NCBI GenBank assembly: GCA_002070945.1
Contig: MWEG01000079.1
Coordinates: 1 to 39,290, forward strand
DNA: 39,290 nt
Reading direction: 5' to 3'
DNA from: Lentisphaerae bacterium ADurb.Bin082
GTDB lineage: Bacteria; Verrucomicrobiota; Lentisphaeria; Oligosphaerales; Oligosphaeraceae
In this document: positions 21,762-30,650 of the stretch, piece by piece
Layout: every line of letters begins with the position of its first letter
Position numbering within the stretch: the stretch's first letter is position 1
Notes under the pieces: model-generated
Seen by the model: the letters and a program-made list of their open reading frames with translations, nothing else
Databases searched by the model: none
Told to the model about the DNA's origin: nothing
Position numbers and translations under genes: made by a program

Positions 21762-23261
21762 TCAAAGCAGCCGATTGAGCCCATTGATATAGGCTAAGAT
21801 GCTGGATTCAATGATGTCAGTGGACAGGCCGCGGCCAGTGACGGTCTTGTCACCGCTCTTGATGCGTACGATGACTTCGCCGAGGGCGTCGTTGCCTTCG
21901 GTGACCGAAAAGATAGTGTAGTCATCGAGGATATGCGGCGGAGCCTTGATGAGCATATCGATGGCTTTGTAGGCTGCGTCAATGGGGCCGTCGCCAATGG
22001 CGACGGCTTCCACCAACTTTTCGCCATCCTTCAGGCGGACGACGGCGTTTGAAGTGATGTAGTTGCCACAGTTGACCGTGAAGCGGTCGAGCCTGTAGCC
22101 ATTCTCGACATACAAGGTTTGCTTCGTGACCAGCGCTTCCAGGTCGCTGTCATTGATGCTTCGTTTTCTGTCAGCCAGCTGCTTGAAGCGCTCCATCAGG
22201 TCATCGAGCTCGGCCTTGTTCAATTCGTAGCCCATTTCGTTCAGTCTTTTTTCGATGGCATGACGGCCGCTGTGTTTGCCGAAGACCATCTGGTTCTGGA
22301 GCAGCCCGATGGACTGCGGGGTCATGATTTCATACGTTTCCCGGTTGGCGAGCATGCCATGCTGATGGATGCCAGCCTCGTGGGCGAAAGCATTGGTCCC
22401 GACAATTGCCTTGTTGATCGGAACCGGCAAGCCGAGGGTGGTGTAGACCAGCTTGCTGGTCGTTGAAATCCTAGTCGTGTCAATGCCGGTCATGCATTGG
22501 TAGAAATCCTTCCTGGTCTGGATGCCCATGACGACTTCTTCCATGGCGGCGTTGCCAGCGCGTTCACCGAGGCCGTTGATAGTGCATTCGATCTGGTCAG
22601 CGCCGGCTCTGGCAGCGGCGAGGGAGTTGGCTACGGCCAGCCCCAGATCGTTGTGGCAATGCACGGACAGGGCGACGTTCTCCATGCCGTGGACGTGGTT
22701 GCGCAGATAGGTGATCAGGTCGAACATTTCTATTGGAGTGACGTAGCCGACAGTGTCGGGAATGTTGATGACAGTGGCGCCGGCCTCAATGGCCGTGGAC
22801 ACCGCCTTGACCAGGAAGTCGCGCTCGCTGCGGCAGGCGTCCTCAGCCGAAAATTCGATGTCGGACATTTTTGTCTTGGCGTAGCGCACCATGTCGCCGA
22901 TGGTCTGGAGGACTTTTTCCGGCGTCATCTTGAGTTTATATTCCATGTGTACCGGCGAGGTCGCCAGGAAGGTATGGATGCGCGGCGACTGTGCGTGTTT
23001 CAGCGCTTCGTATGCCATGTCAATGTCCTTGACGACGGCGCGCGCCAGGCTGCAGACCGTGCTTTCCTTGATCTGGGCCGCGATTTTGCTGACAGCCTCG
23101 AAGTCGCCTTGCGAAGCCACGGCAAAGCCAGCCTCGATGACGTCAACGCGCATCCTTTCCATGGCCATTGCGATTTCCAGTTTCTCGGTAATGTGCATGC
23201 TGCAGCCGGGAGACTGCTCGCCATCCCTCAGCGTGGTGTCAAATATAGTAATCTTGCGCAT
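21762..23261 (-). CDS. leuA: 2-isopropylmalate synthase
   Basis: LeuA condenses 2-oxoisovalerate with acetyl-CoA, the first committed step to leucine. Visible motifs are [13 protein letters not shown] (DRE-TIM start), [15 protein letters not shown], metal-binding [17 protein letters not shown], and [16 protein letters not shown]. The C-terminal LeuA dimer domain (about 370-499), ending [19 protein letters not shown], is where leucine feedback normally acts. I used the ATG at 23261, preceded by AAAGGAT, giving 499 residues; the frame continues upstream to 23339 but without a family-like N-terminus. It follows ilvD after 132 bases that contain a GC-rich imperfect hairpin and no clear promoter. 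Confidence 0.95.
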   Translation of the reverse strand: MRKITIFDTTLRDGEQSPGCSMHITEKLEIAMAMERMRVDVIEAGFAVASQGDFEAVSKIAAQIKESTVCSLARAVVKDIDMAYEALKHAQSPRIHTFLATSPVHMEYKLKMTPEKVLQTIGDMVRYAKTKMSDIEFSAEDACRSERDFLVKAVSTAIEAGATVINIPDTVGYVTPIEMFDLITYLRNHVHGMENVALSVHCHNDLGLAVANSLAAARAGADQIECTINGLGERAGNAAMEEVVMGIQTRKDFYQCMTGIDTTRISTTSKLVYTTLGLPVPINKAIVGTNAFAHEAGIHQHGMLANRETYEIMTPQSIGLLQNQMVFGKHSGRHAIEKRLNEMGYELNKAELDDLMERFKQLADRKRSINDSDLEALVTKQTLYVENGYRLDRFTVNCGNYITSNAVVRLKDGEKLVEAVAIGDGPIDAAYKAIDMLIKAPPHILDDYTIFSVTEGNDALGEVIVRIKSGDKTVTGRGLSTDIIESSILAYINGLNRLL

Positions 23262-23393
23262 GTTATGAAATCCTTTGCTTGATAAACGTGTTTGAATGGG
23301 ACTGCGCGCCCTCAAGCGGAGAGCGCGGAAAAAAGGCATTTGGGCTATAGTTTCAGCTGCGGCGTACGTTGCTGCGGCTGGGGTAGTTCATGG

Positions 23394-25061
23394 TCAATCT
23401 TTGAAGGCGGCGCCTTGGTCGGCGGATAGCACATTGCGGGCATACCGTTTTAGGTAGCCGCTTAGGCCCTCCTGGACACGTAGTTTCATGCTTAGTCGGC
23501 GTTTTTCCCATTCGCCGTCGGATAGGTCGGCGTTGAGGGCATAGTTGTTGATGTCGATGTCGATGATGTCGCCGTCTTTCAGGTAGGCGATCGGGCCGCC
23601 GGCCTGGGCTTCTGGGGAGATGTGGCCGATGGCGGCGCCGCGGGTGGCGCCGGAGAAGCGTCCGTCCGTCAGCAGCGCGACCTTGTCGTCCAGGCCCATG
23701 CCAGCGATAGCCGAGGTCGGCCCGAGCATTTCGCGCATGCCAGGGCCGCCACAGGGGCCTTCATAGCGGATGACGACGACGTCGCCAGCCTTGATCTGGC
23801 CGCCAAAGATGGCGGCTACCGCAGCTTCCTCGGTATCGAAAACCCGGGCAGTGCCGCGGAAACGAAGCATTTTCTCGGTGACAGCGCTGCGTTTGACGAC
23901 GGCGCCGTTGGGGGCGAGGTTGCCGAACAGGATGGCCAGGCCACCGTTAGCGGAATACGGATTGTCCAGAGGTCGGATGACGCCGCGACCGCGCCGGCCA
24001 GCGTTTTGCAGGTTCTCTACGACAGTCTGGCCGGTGACGGTCAGGCAATCGCCGTCCAGCAGGCCGCCCTCCAGCAGTTCTTTCATGACGGCATAGACGC
24101 CGCCGTCAGACCACAGGTCCTGCATATGGTGTGGGCCGGCTGGCGCCAAGCGGCATAAATTGGGCGTGCTTGAGCTGATCTCGTTCAGGGCCGACAGCGA
24201 AAAGGGGATGCCGACCTCGCGAGCGATCGCAGCCAAGTGCAAAACCGTATTCGAGGAACACCCCAGGGCCATGTCCACGACCATAGCGTTGCGGAAAGCC
24301 CCGGGCGTGAGGATGTCAGATACGCGGATATTCTTTTTGACCAGCTCCATGATTTTCTCGCCAGCGAGCTTGGCCAGGCGGGTGCGGCCAGCGTAGACGG
24401 CCGGTATGCTGCCGTTGCCTTCCAGGCCGAGGCCGATGGCTTCGGTGAGGCAGTTCATGGAATTGGCAGTGAACATGCCAGAGCAGGAGCCGCAGGTTGG
24501 GCAGGCCATCTCCTCCAGGCGGGTCAGGTCAGCCGGGCTGATTTTGCCGGCCTTGATGGCGCCAACGCCTTCGAAGACGCTGTTCAAGTCAAGGCACTTG
24601 CCGTTTTCGCCTTCCGGCAGACTCAGCATGGGGCCGCCGGAGACGAAGACCGCAGGCAGGTTGAGGCGGGCGGCAGCCATTATCATTCCCGGCACAATCT
24701 TGTCGCAGTTGGGAATGAAGACGAGGCCGTCAAAGCAGTGGGCATTGACCATGCATTCGACACTGTCAGCGATGAGTTCCCGGGTGCACAGGGAGTACTT
24801 CATGCCGCGGTGGCCCATGGCCAGGCCGTCGCAGACGCCGATGGTGTTGAATTCAAGCGGGGTTCCGCCGGCTGCCAACACGCCGTTCTTCACTGCCTGG
24901 GCGATCAGCGGCAGCTGGGTGTGGCCAGGCACCACCTCGTTGAAGGAGTTGACTATCCCGATCAACGGACGCTCAAGCTCTTTCTGCGTCAAGCCCATGG
25001 CTTTCAGCAATGAACGCTGCGGGGCTCTCTCAACTCCTTCGGTGATCTGATCGGAATTCAT
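23394..25061 (-). CDS. ilvD: Dihydroxy-acid dehydratase
   Basis: IlvD dehydrates 2,3-dihydroxy-isovalerate and 2,3-dihydroxy-3-methylvalerate to the corresponding 2-oxo acids, using an iron-sulfur cluster. The 555 residues contain the cluster cysteines in [20 protein letters not shown] and [19 protein letters not shown], the [13 protein letters not shown] motif, and the C-terminal [20 protein letters not shown]. Length is standard for bacterial IlvD. I chose the ATG at 25061, with GAGG directly upstream, over a GTG three codons earlier that overlaps that ribosome site. The gene lies 144 bases after ilvC, with a strong hairpin in between. Confidence 0.97.
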   Translation of the reverse strand: MNSDQITEGVERAPQRSLLKAMGLTQKELERPLIGIVNSFNEVVPGHTQLPLIAQAVKNGVLAAGGTPLEFNTIGVCDGLAMGHRGMKYSLCTRELIADSVECMVNAHCFDGLVFIPNCDKIVPGMIMAAARLNLPAVFVSGGPMLSLPEGENGKCLDLNSVFEGVGAIKAGKISPADLTRLEEMACPTCGSCSGMFTANSMNCLTEAIGLGLEGNGSIPAVYAGRTRLAKLAGEKIMELVKKNIRVSDILTPGAFRNAMVVDMALGCSSNTVLHLAAIAREVGIPFSLSALNEISSSTPNLCRLAPAGPHHMQDLWSDGGVYAVMKELLEGGLLDGDCLTVTGQTVVENLQNAGRRGRGVIRPLDNPYSANGGLAILFGNLAPNGAVVKRSAVTEKMLRFRGTARVFDTEEAAVAAIFGGQIKAGDVVVIRYEGPCGGPGMREMLGPTSAIAGMGLDDKVALLTDGRFSGATRGAAIGHISPEAQAGGPIAYLKDGDIIDIDINNYALNADLSDGEWEKRRLSMKLRVQEGLSGYLKRYARNVLSADQGAAFKD

Positions 25062-25154
25062 GTTTTGCACCTCGAAAAAATGGCGTCGATAGGTTGGGTT
25101 GATAGGGGAAAGAGGATGGATAGGGCAGGGGGCAGGCCGTCAGGGAAGAAAGAT

Positions 25155-25194
25155 GCATTCGGCCGGAAGGACGGCCATCATTCCGGCCGAATGC
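25155..25194 (-). terminator. Strong hairpin between ilvC and ilvD
   Basis: A perfect 14-base stem (arms 25155-25168 and 25181-25194, GCATTCGGCCGGAA and its complement) with a 12-base loop lies 11 bases after the ilvC stop. The minus-strand sequence after it is ATCTTTCTTCC, T-rich but without a real T-run, so it may be a leaky terminator or a 3' stabilising element that lowers ilvD expression relative to ilvBNC. Confidence 0.6.
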
Positions 25195-25205
25195 GTAGAA
25201 GATGA

Positions 25206-26752
<1,547 letters not shown>

Positions 26753-26771
26753 GAGTATTCTCCTTGCTTGT

Positions 26772-28436
26772 TCAGGCTTTCAGGATGATGTCGCGGATAG
26801 TGCCGTTGGGCGGGATCATCGGCAGCACCTTGGCGTCTTGGTCGATGGTGACTTCGATCAGGACTGGCCCTTTTTCGGCAAAGGCTTTGTCCAGGATCGT
26901 TTCAAGCTGGCTGAGGGCGTCGACCTTGAAGCCGACCGCGCCCATGGCTTCAGCCAGGCGGACATAGTCGGTGCGCCGGGCCAGGCTGGTGTTGGAATAG
27001 CGCTGTTCGAAGAACATGGTCTGCCACTGCCGAACCATGCCGAGGGCATTGTTGTTGAGCAGAACAATGACCAGGGGCAGCTGGTTGGAGACAGCGGTGG
27101 CCAGCTCGTTCATGTTCATGTGGAAACTGCCGTCGCTGGTGAACAGGATGGTCTTGCGGCGGCCAGTGCCGAAACAGGCCCCGATAGCTGCACCCATGCC
27201 GAATCCCATGGTGCCGAGCCCACCAGAGGTGATGAACGTCCTCGGCTGAGAGAAATTGTAGTACTGGGCGGTCCACATCTGGTGCTGGCCCACGTCGGTG
27301 CAGACCACCGTGTTGTCGCTGGCGTGGCGTCGCACGGCCTTGATGACAGTCTCTGGGTTGAGCTGGCCCGGAGGCATCTCGAGGCGGCTGTCCGGAGAGT
27401 CCTTGATGGCCTGCAGCGCCTGGCGCCAGGCTGGGCGGCGGCGCTGCTCAAGCTCCGCCATCAGCTGCTGCAGCACCGTCTTGACGTTGCCAAGCAACGC
27501 CACGTAGGCAGGGATGTTCTTGCTGATTTCGGACGGATCAATGTCGATATGGATGACTTTCTTGCCTTTGATGAATTCAGCCTTGTTGCCGGTGGCCCGG
27601 TCAGAGAAGCGGGTTCCGACAGCGATCAGGAGGTCGGATTCAGCCAGGATTTGGCTGGCAGCGTATTTGCCGTGCATGCCAGTCATGCCGAGGAACCGGG
27701 GATGGTCGTGAGGTACCGCTGCCAGTCCCATCATGCTGCTGCCGATAGGGGCATCGATGAGGTCGGCGAATTCGAGCAGCTCTTCGGTGGCATTGGAGTT
27801 GATGATGCCTCCGCCGACATAGATGTAGGGCCGTTCGCAGGCACTGATCAGCTCTGCCGCCTTGCGCAGAGTCGAGCGACCGTTGGTGGCGACCGGCGCG
27901 GGCTGATGACTGTACTCGACGTATTCGCATTCGCTCTGCTGGACGTCCTTGGGAATGTCAATCAGCACCGGCCCCGGGCGCCCGCTGCGGGCAATGGCGA
28001 ACGCCTGATGGATGACATCGCCCAGGCGGTTGACGTCCTTGACGATGTAGTTGTGCTTGGTGATCGGCATGGTCACGCCGGTGATGTCGACTTCCTGGAA
28101 GCTATCCTTGCCAATGAACGAACAGGCCACGTTGCCGGTGATGGCCACTAACGGGACCGAGTCGAGGTAGGCATTGGCGATCCCGGTCACCAAGTTGGTG
28201 GCGCCAGGCCCGGAGGTGGCGATGACTACGCCGACTTTGCCGCTGGCGCGGGCATAGCCGTCCGCAGCATGGGCGGCGCCTTGTTCGTGGCATGTCGCAA
28301 TGTGCTTGATCTGGGCGCTGAATTTATACAATTCGTCATAGATGTTAAGAACAGCGCCGCCGGGATAGCCAAACACGCAGTCAACACCCTCGCTGATGAG
28401 GGTGCGGATAATCAATTCTGCTCCTTTGATTTTCAT
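26772..28436 (-). CDS. ilvB: Acetolactate synthase large (catalytic) subunit
   Basis: The ThDP-dependent enzyme makes acetolactate (valine, leucine) or acetohydroxybutyrate (isoleucine). The catalytic glutamate lies in ATCHEQGAAHAADGYARAS; the entry motif is VFGYPGGAVLNIYDEL. The ThDP/Mg motif reads SDGSFHMNMNEL with LLNNNALGMVRQWQ downstream, so the usual GDG is SDG here while the metal aspartate is kept. At 554 residues the length is standard. I chose the ATG at 28436, preceded by CAGGAG; the frame runs eight codons further upstream through that ribosome site. It is the first structural gene of the locus, directly after the two attenuator modules. Confidence 0.97.
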   Translation of the reverse strand: MKIKGAELIIRTLISEGVDCVFGYPGGAVLNIYDELYKFSAQIKHIATCHEQGAAHAADGYARASGKVGVVIATSGPGATNLVTGIANAYLDSVPLVAITGNVACSFIGKDSFQEVDITGVTMPITKHNYIVKDVNRLGDVIHQAFAIARSGRPGPVLIDIPKDVQQSECEYVEYSHQPAPVATNGRSTLRKAAELISACERPYIYVGGGIINSNATEELLEFADLIDAPIGSSMMGLAAVPHDHPRFLGMTGMHGKYAASQILAESDLLIAVGTRFSDRATGNKAEFIKGKKVIHIDIDPSEISKNIPAYVALLGNVKTVLQQLMAELEQRRRPAWRQALQAIKDSPDSRLEMPPGQLNPETVIKAVRRHASDNTVVCTDVGQHQMWTAQYYNFSQPRTFITSGGLGTMGFGMGAAIGACFGTGRRKTILFTSDGSFHMNMNELATAVSNQLPLVIVLLNNNALGMVRQWQTMFFEQRYSNTSLARRTDYVRLAEAMGAVGFKVDALSQLETILDKAFAEKGPVLIEVTIDQDAKVLPMIPPNGTIRDIILKA

Positions 28437-28477
28437 GTTTTCTCCTGGAGATGTCTGCAAGTTCTCGGTTCGGCATT

Positions 28478-28515
28478 AAAAAAAGACCCTTGGGCCGGCT
28501 TTTCCCAGGGGTCTT
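28478..28515 (-). terminator. ilv attenuator terminator, promoter-distal module (B)
   Basis: On the transcript, AAGACCCCTGGG (28515-28504) pairs with CCCAAGGGTCTT (28494-28483) across a short loop, with one mismatch inside the stem, followed by a run of seven T. This is a textbook intrinsic terminator 42 bases before the ilvB ATG. Its 5' arm can pair instead with 28535-28553, at the end of leader peptide B (CCAGG with CCTGG, TCTTGA with TCAAGA), forming an antiterminator. Confidence 0.88.
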
Positions 28516-28538
28516 GATGATTTTTCGCCTATGGTCAT

Positions 28539-28637
28539 TCAAGAACAGCCTGGCCCAGCCGGTGCGACGCTAATGTCCCGTAGGACAATAACGTCGACGC
28601 TAATGCTAATGACTAGGATGTTGATGGCAATTGACAT
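28539..28637 (-). CDS. Ile/Val-rich leader peptide B of the ilv attenuator
   Basis: A 32-codon frame from ATG 28637 to TGA 28539. The first part reads MSIAINILVISISVDVIVL and the end APAGPGCS. Of 32 residues, 15 or so are Ile, Val or Leu, clustered in codons 3-24, which is the hallmark of ribosome-mediated attenuation of ilv operons such as E. coli ilvL and ivbL. Ile codons are ATT and ATC, Val are GTC and GTT, Leu are CTA. The terminator begins 23 bases after the stop. The start region, TGTCAA followed by CC and TCAACA, is shared with leader A upstream, so the two look like a tandem duplication. No strong Shine-Dalgarno is visible. This frame is too short for ordinary gene callers. Confidence 0.85.
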   Translation of the reverse strand: MSIAINILVISISVDVIVLRDISVAPAGPGCS

Positions 28638-28674
28638 GGCGAACTGGAAAGTGATGTTGGCGAGAAGGTGACTT

Positions 28675-28717
28675 GAAAACAAAAAACCTGCGGCTGTCTT
28701 AGTGCTGCCGCAGGTTT
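28675..28717 (-). terminator. ilv attenuator terminator, promoter-proximal module (A)
   Basis: A perfect 11-base stem, AAACCTGCGGC (28717-28707) with GCCGCAGGTTT (28694-28684), and a 12-base loop, followed on the minus strand by TTTTTTGTTTT when the last stem T's are counted. It lies between leader A and leader B. Its 5' flank and arm (28711-28724, CTCAACGAAACCTG) are complementary to 28748-28762 (CAGGT...GTTGAG) at the end of leader A, which would form the antiterminator. Confidence 0.9.
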
Positions 28718-28748
28718 CGTTGAGAAAGCTTTTGAGTAAATGGAAGAC

Positions 28749-28847
28749 TCAACAACCACCTGGGGCGTGCCAGACGACGCCGCTGTCGACTAGGACAACG
28801 ACGTCAATGCTAATGGCGATGGCCTGGGTGTTGAGGGTGGTTGACAA
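28749..28847 (-). CDS. Ile/Val-rich leader peptide A of the ilv attenuator
   Basis: A 32-codon frame from TTG 28847 to TGA 28749. The middle reads AIAISIDVVVLVDSGVVW, with three Ile, six or more Val and a Leu in close succession, and the end HAPGGC. AGGTG lies five bases before the TTG. The TTG aligns with the ATG of leader B and the following bases are conserved between them (TGTCAA, then TCAACA), which is my main reason for this start; an in-frame TTG farther upstream is possible. The frame lies about 47 bases after the expected transcription start and ends 31 bases before terminator A. Codons 2-5 include CAACCACC, complementary to GGTGGTTG at the leader end, allowing a protector-type hairpin. 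Confidence 0.8.
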   Translation of the reverse strand: MSTTLNTQAIAISIDVVVLVDSGVVWHAPGGC

Positions 28848-28900
28848 AATGACACCTGTGAGTGAAACGGGAAAACAACCCAAAATTGAAACTGCGTATT

Positions 28901-28928
28901 ATTATACCACCGCCAAGACGGCTGTCAA
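28901..28928 (-). promoter_or_regulatory. Near-perfect sigma70 promoter of the ilvB leader
   Basis: On the minus strand TTGACA (28928-28923) and TATAAT (28906-28901) are both exact consensus hexamers separated by 16 bases. An A/T-rich tract lies upstream of the -35. Transcription would start near 28894, pass leader A and terminator A, then leader B and terminator B, before reaching ilvB at 28436, an untranslated leader of about 460 bases. Confidence 0.88.
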
Positions 28929-28981
28929 ATCGTTTTTTTGAAAAAAATTGATGTTGGCGAAAAAAGGGTAATGCGTCAGTC

Positions 28982-29059
28982 ATTGATACTCGGAGTTCCG
29001 GTGAGCTTCAGAGCCAGGCTTGCAGGATAGTGCGCTTGAGTGGACAGTGGACAATGGAC
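28982..29059 (-). repeat. Right copy of inverted repeat flanking the branched-chain amino acid locus
   Basis: Reverse complement of the element at 16964-17045: exact over 29032-29059 and gapped over the rest, with conserved blocks CTCGGAGT and GAGCCAGGC. It sits about 55 bases upstream of the ilv promoter -35. The remaining gene-free DNA to 29254 holds the short array at 29079-29102 and otherwise nothing I can name. Confidence 0.8.
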
Positions 29060-29078
29060 ATAAACTGTTGTTTTATCC

Positions 29079-29102
29079 GCAGATGACGCAGATGACGCAG
29101 AT
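29079..29102 (+). repeat. Short GCAGATGAC tandem repeat
   Basis: Two and two-thirds copies of a nine-base unit following TTTTATCC. Period-9 arrays of this kind occur as scattered intergenic repeats in diverse genomes; no function is known. Confidence 0.7.
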
Positions 29103-29254
29103 TTTTTAGGGGGCATTCAAAAATGAGTTTGAGAAAGACCGGCAAAGAATCGCCGCCGACAATGCGACTTTTGGCGCTGGCGCGTTTCTAAAATAATGCC
29201 GTTGCCGTTAGAATTGAATAGGTATTCTGAACAAAAACACCAGACGAGGGATTT

Positions 29255-29782
29255 ATGAAAAAAAGTTCTATGTTGCTGGCTCTGATGCTGTTGACTCTTG
29301 GTGGCGTCCGTGCCTTGCACGCTGCCGACCAGGTTGAAGGATTCTGGAAGATCATCGACGATGAAACTGGTCGGATGCGGTCAATTATCGCACTCTATGA
29401 GCACCAGGACAAGCTTTATGGACGCCTCGTGGTCACTTTTGACGAGGAGGAAAAAGTGAAGAACACTATCTATGCCCCGGTTGAACGCGCAGTTGCTCTG
29501 CCAGACAAGCCTTTTTTCGCTGGCCTGGACATTGTCTGGGATTTGCAGAAGGACGCCAAGAAGGACCGTTGGGACAAGGGAAAAATCCTCGATCCGAAAA
29601 AAGGCAAGGTCTACAGCAGCGAGTTGCACTGGGACCCGGTCAAGAAGCACCTGGTTGTCCGCGGCAAGATCGGGCCTTTTGGCCGCAATCAGTTCTGGCT
29701 GCCGGCCACGCCCAAGGATTTCCCTGAGGGCTTTGAGCTGCCCGATTGCAAGCAGTGGACTCCGAAGATTCCCCGTACCTGA
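29255..29782 (+). CDS. DUF2147-type exported protein
   Basis: A 175-residue protein with a signal peptide (SSMLLALMLLTLGGVRALHA, cleavage likely after Ala-Leu-His-Ala). The mature part begins DQVEGFWKIIDDETGRMRSI and has IALYEHQDKLYGRLVV, FFAGLDIVWDL and ILDPKKGKVYSSELHW, followed by VVRGKIGPFGRNQFW. This is the pattern of the DUF2147 beta-barrel family, small periplasmic or lipocalin-like proteins of unknown role. GAGGG lies just before the ATG at 29255. It is divergent from the ilv locus, 196 bases after the right repeat copy, and precedes the nitroreductase by 196 bases without a visible terminator. Confidence 0.85.
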   Translation: MKKSSMLLALMLLTLGGVRALHAADQVEGFWKIIDDETGRMRSIIALYEHQDKLYGRLVVTFDEEEKVKNTIYAPVERAVALPDKPFFAGLDIVWDLQKDAKKDRWDKGKILDPKKGKVYSSELHWDPVKKHLVVRGKIGPFGRNQFWLPATPKDFPEGFELPDCKQWTPKIPRT

Positions 29783-29978
29783 ACTGTGTTTGCTGGAAAC
29801 CCAGCCCAGCTGCACCCAAATCAACCGGGCCAGGTCAAGAGTCCATTCGAATAGTGCCGGAACTGCTGCGTCAGGTCAGCGAATTCGATATGCGCTTCGT
29901 CGCTGGCGTCGCTTCATTCGTTGCGATGGCTAAGGACAGCAACAACACGCTATTCATTTAAAAAAGGGAAAAGAAGAC

Positions 29979-30581
29979 ATGACTGACAAGACTTTTCTTC
30001 AACTCATCAGGAACCGCCGGTCTATCTATGGTTTGAACAGCAGCAGTCCTATCTCTGACGAGGCGATTGCCGAGCTGGTCGGCTCAATCTTGCGGGAGGC
30101 ACCGTCGGCCTTCAACTGCCAGAGCCAGCGCGTCGCGCTTCTGTTCGGCGCACGTCATCAGCAGCTGTGGAACATCGTCAAAGACGCCTTGCGCAAGATT
30201 GTCCCAGCCACGCAGTTTAAGCCCACGGAGGACAAAATCGACAGCTTTGCCGCTGGACGCGGAACGCTCCTGTTTTTCGACGACACCGAGGTGACGACAG
30301 GGCTTTGCAATGAATATCCGACCTATCGGGAAAATTTCCCGATTTGGGCTGACCAAGCCAATGGCATGTTGCAGTTTGCGATTTGGTGTCAATTAGCGGA
30401 AGTCGGCCTGGGTGCCAGCTTGCAGCATTACGGCAACTTGATTGAAGCGGAGGTCACGAAGGCTTTTGACCTGCCGTCTTCCTGGCGCATGATTGCCCAA
30501 ATGCCTTTTGGCGGCATAACCGCTCCACCGGGCGCGAAAGACTACCTGCCTGTGGCCGAACGACTGCGCGTTTTTCATTGA
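29979..30581 (+). CDS. Nitroreductase family protein
   Basis: A 200-residue FMN-dependent oxidoreductase of the nitroreductase superfamily, close to the Frm2/Hbn1-like group. The N-terminal flavin-phosphate motif is FLQLIRNRRSIYGL. Further family features are EAPSAFNCQSQRVALLFG, WADQANGMLQFAIWCQLAEV, GLGASLQHYG and MPFGGITAPPGAKDY. The natural substrate is unknown; such enzymes reduce nitroaromatics or quinones. A purine-rich AAAAGGGAAAAGAAG precedes the ATG. It is convergent with the GH16 gene, with a dispersed repeat copy between their stops. Confidence 0.9.
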   Translation: MTDKTFLQLIRNRRSIYGLNSSSPISDEAIAELVGSILREAPSAFNCQSQRVALLFGARHQQLWNIVKDALRKIVPATQFKPTEDKIDSFAAGRGTLLFFDDTEVTTGLCNEYPTYRENFPIWADQANGMLQFAIWCQLAEVGLGASLQHYGNLIEAEVTKAFDLPSSWRMIAQMPFGGITAPPGAKDYLPVAERLRVFH

Positions 30582-30608
30582 TGCGCGAAACGTGGCGACG
30601 AACGCTTG

Positions 30609-30634
30609 GCTTCAGCTTGCCGTACGTAGTTCAA
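30609..30634 (-). repeat. Inverted copy of the 26-base intergenic repeat
   Basis: Exact reverse complement of 16681-16706, located between the convergent nitroreductase and GH16 stops. It is a single copy here, against about five tandem copies at 16664-16806. Confidence 0.9.
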
Positions 30635-30650
30635 GCAACCACTCGCCCAC

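Noticed and set aside
23353..23391. 12-codon frame between ilvD and leuA as a leader peptide (MNYPSRSNVRRS)
   Set aside because: It contains no Leu, one Val and several Ser/Arg codons, has no good ribosome site, and no T-tailed terminator follows.
28437..28900. A riboswitch or T-box upstream of ilvB
   Set aside because: I see no T-box sequence or known aptamer core; the two Ile/Val-rich frames with alternative stems explain the leader better.
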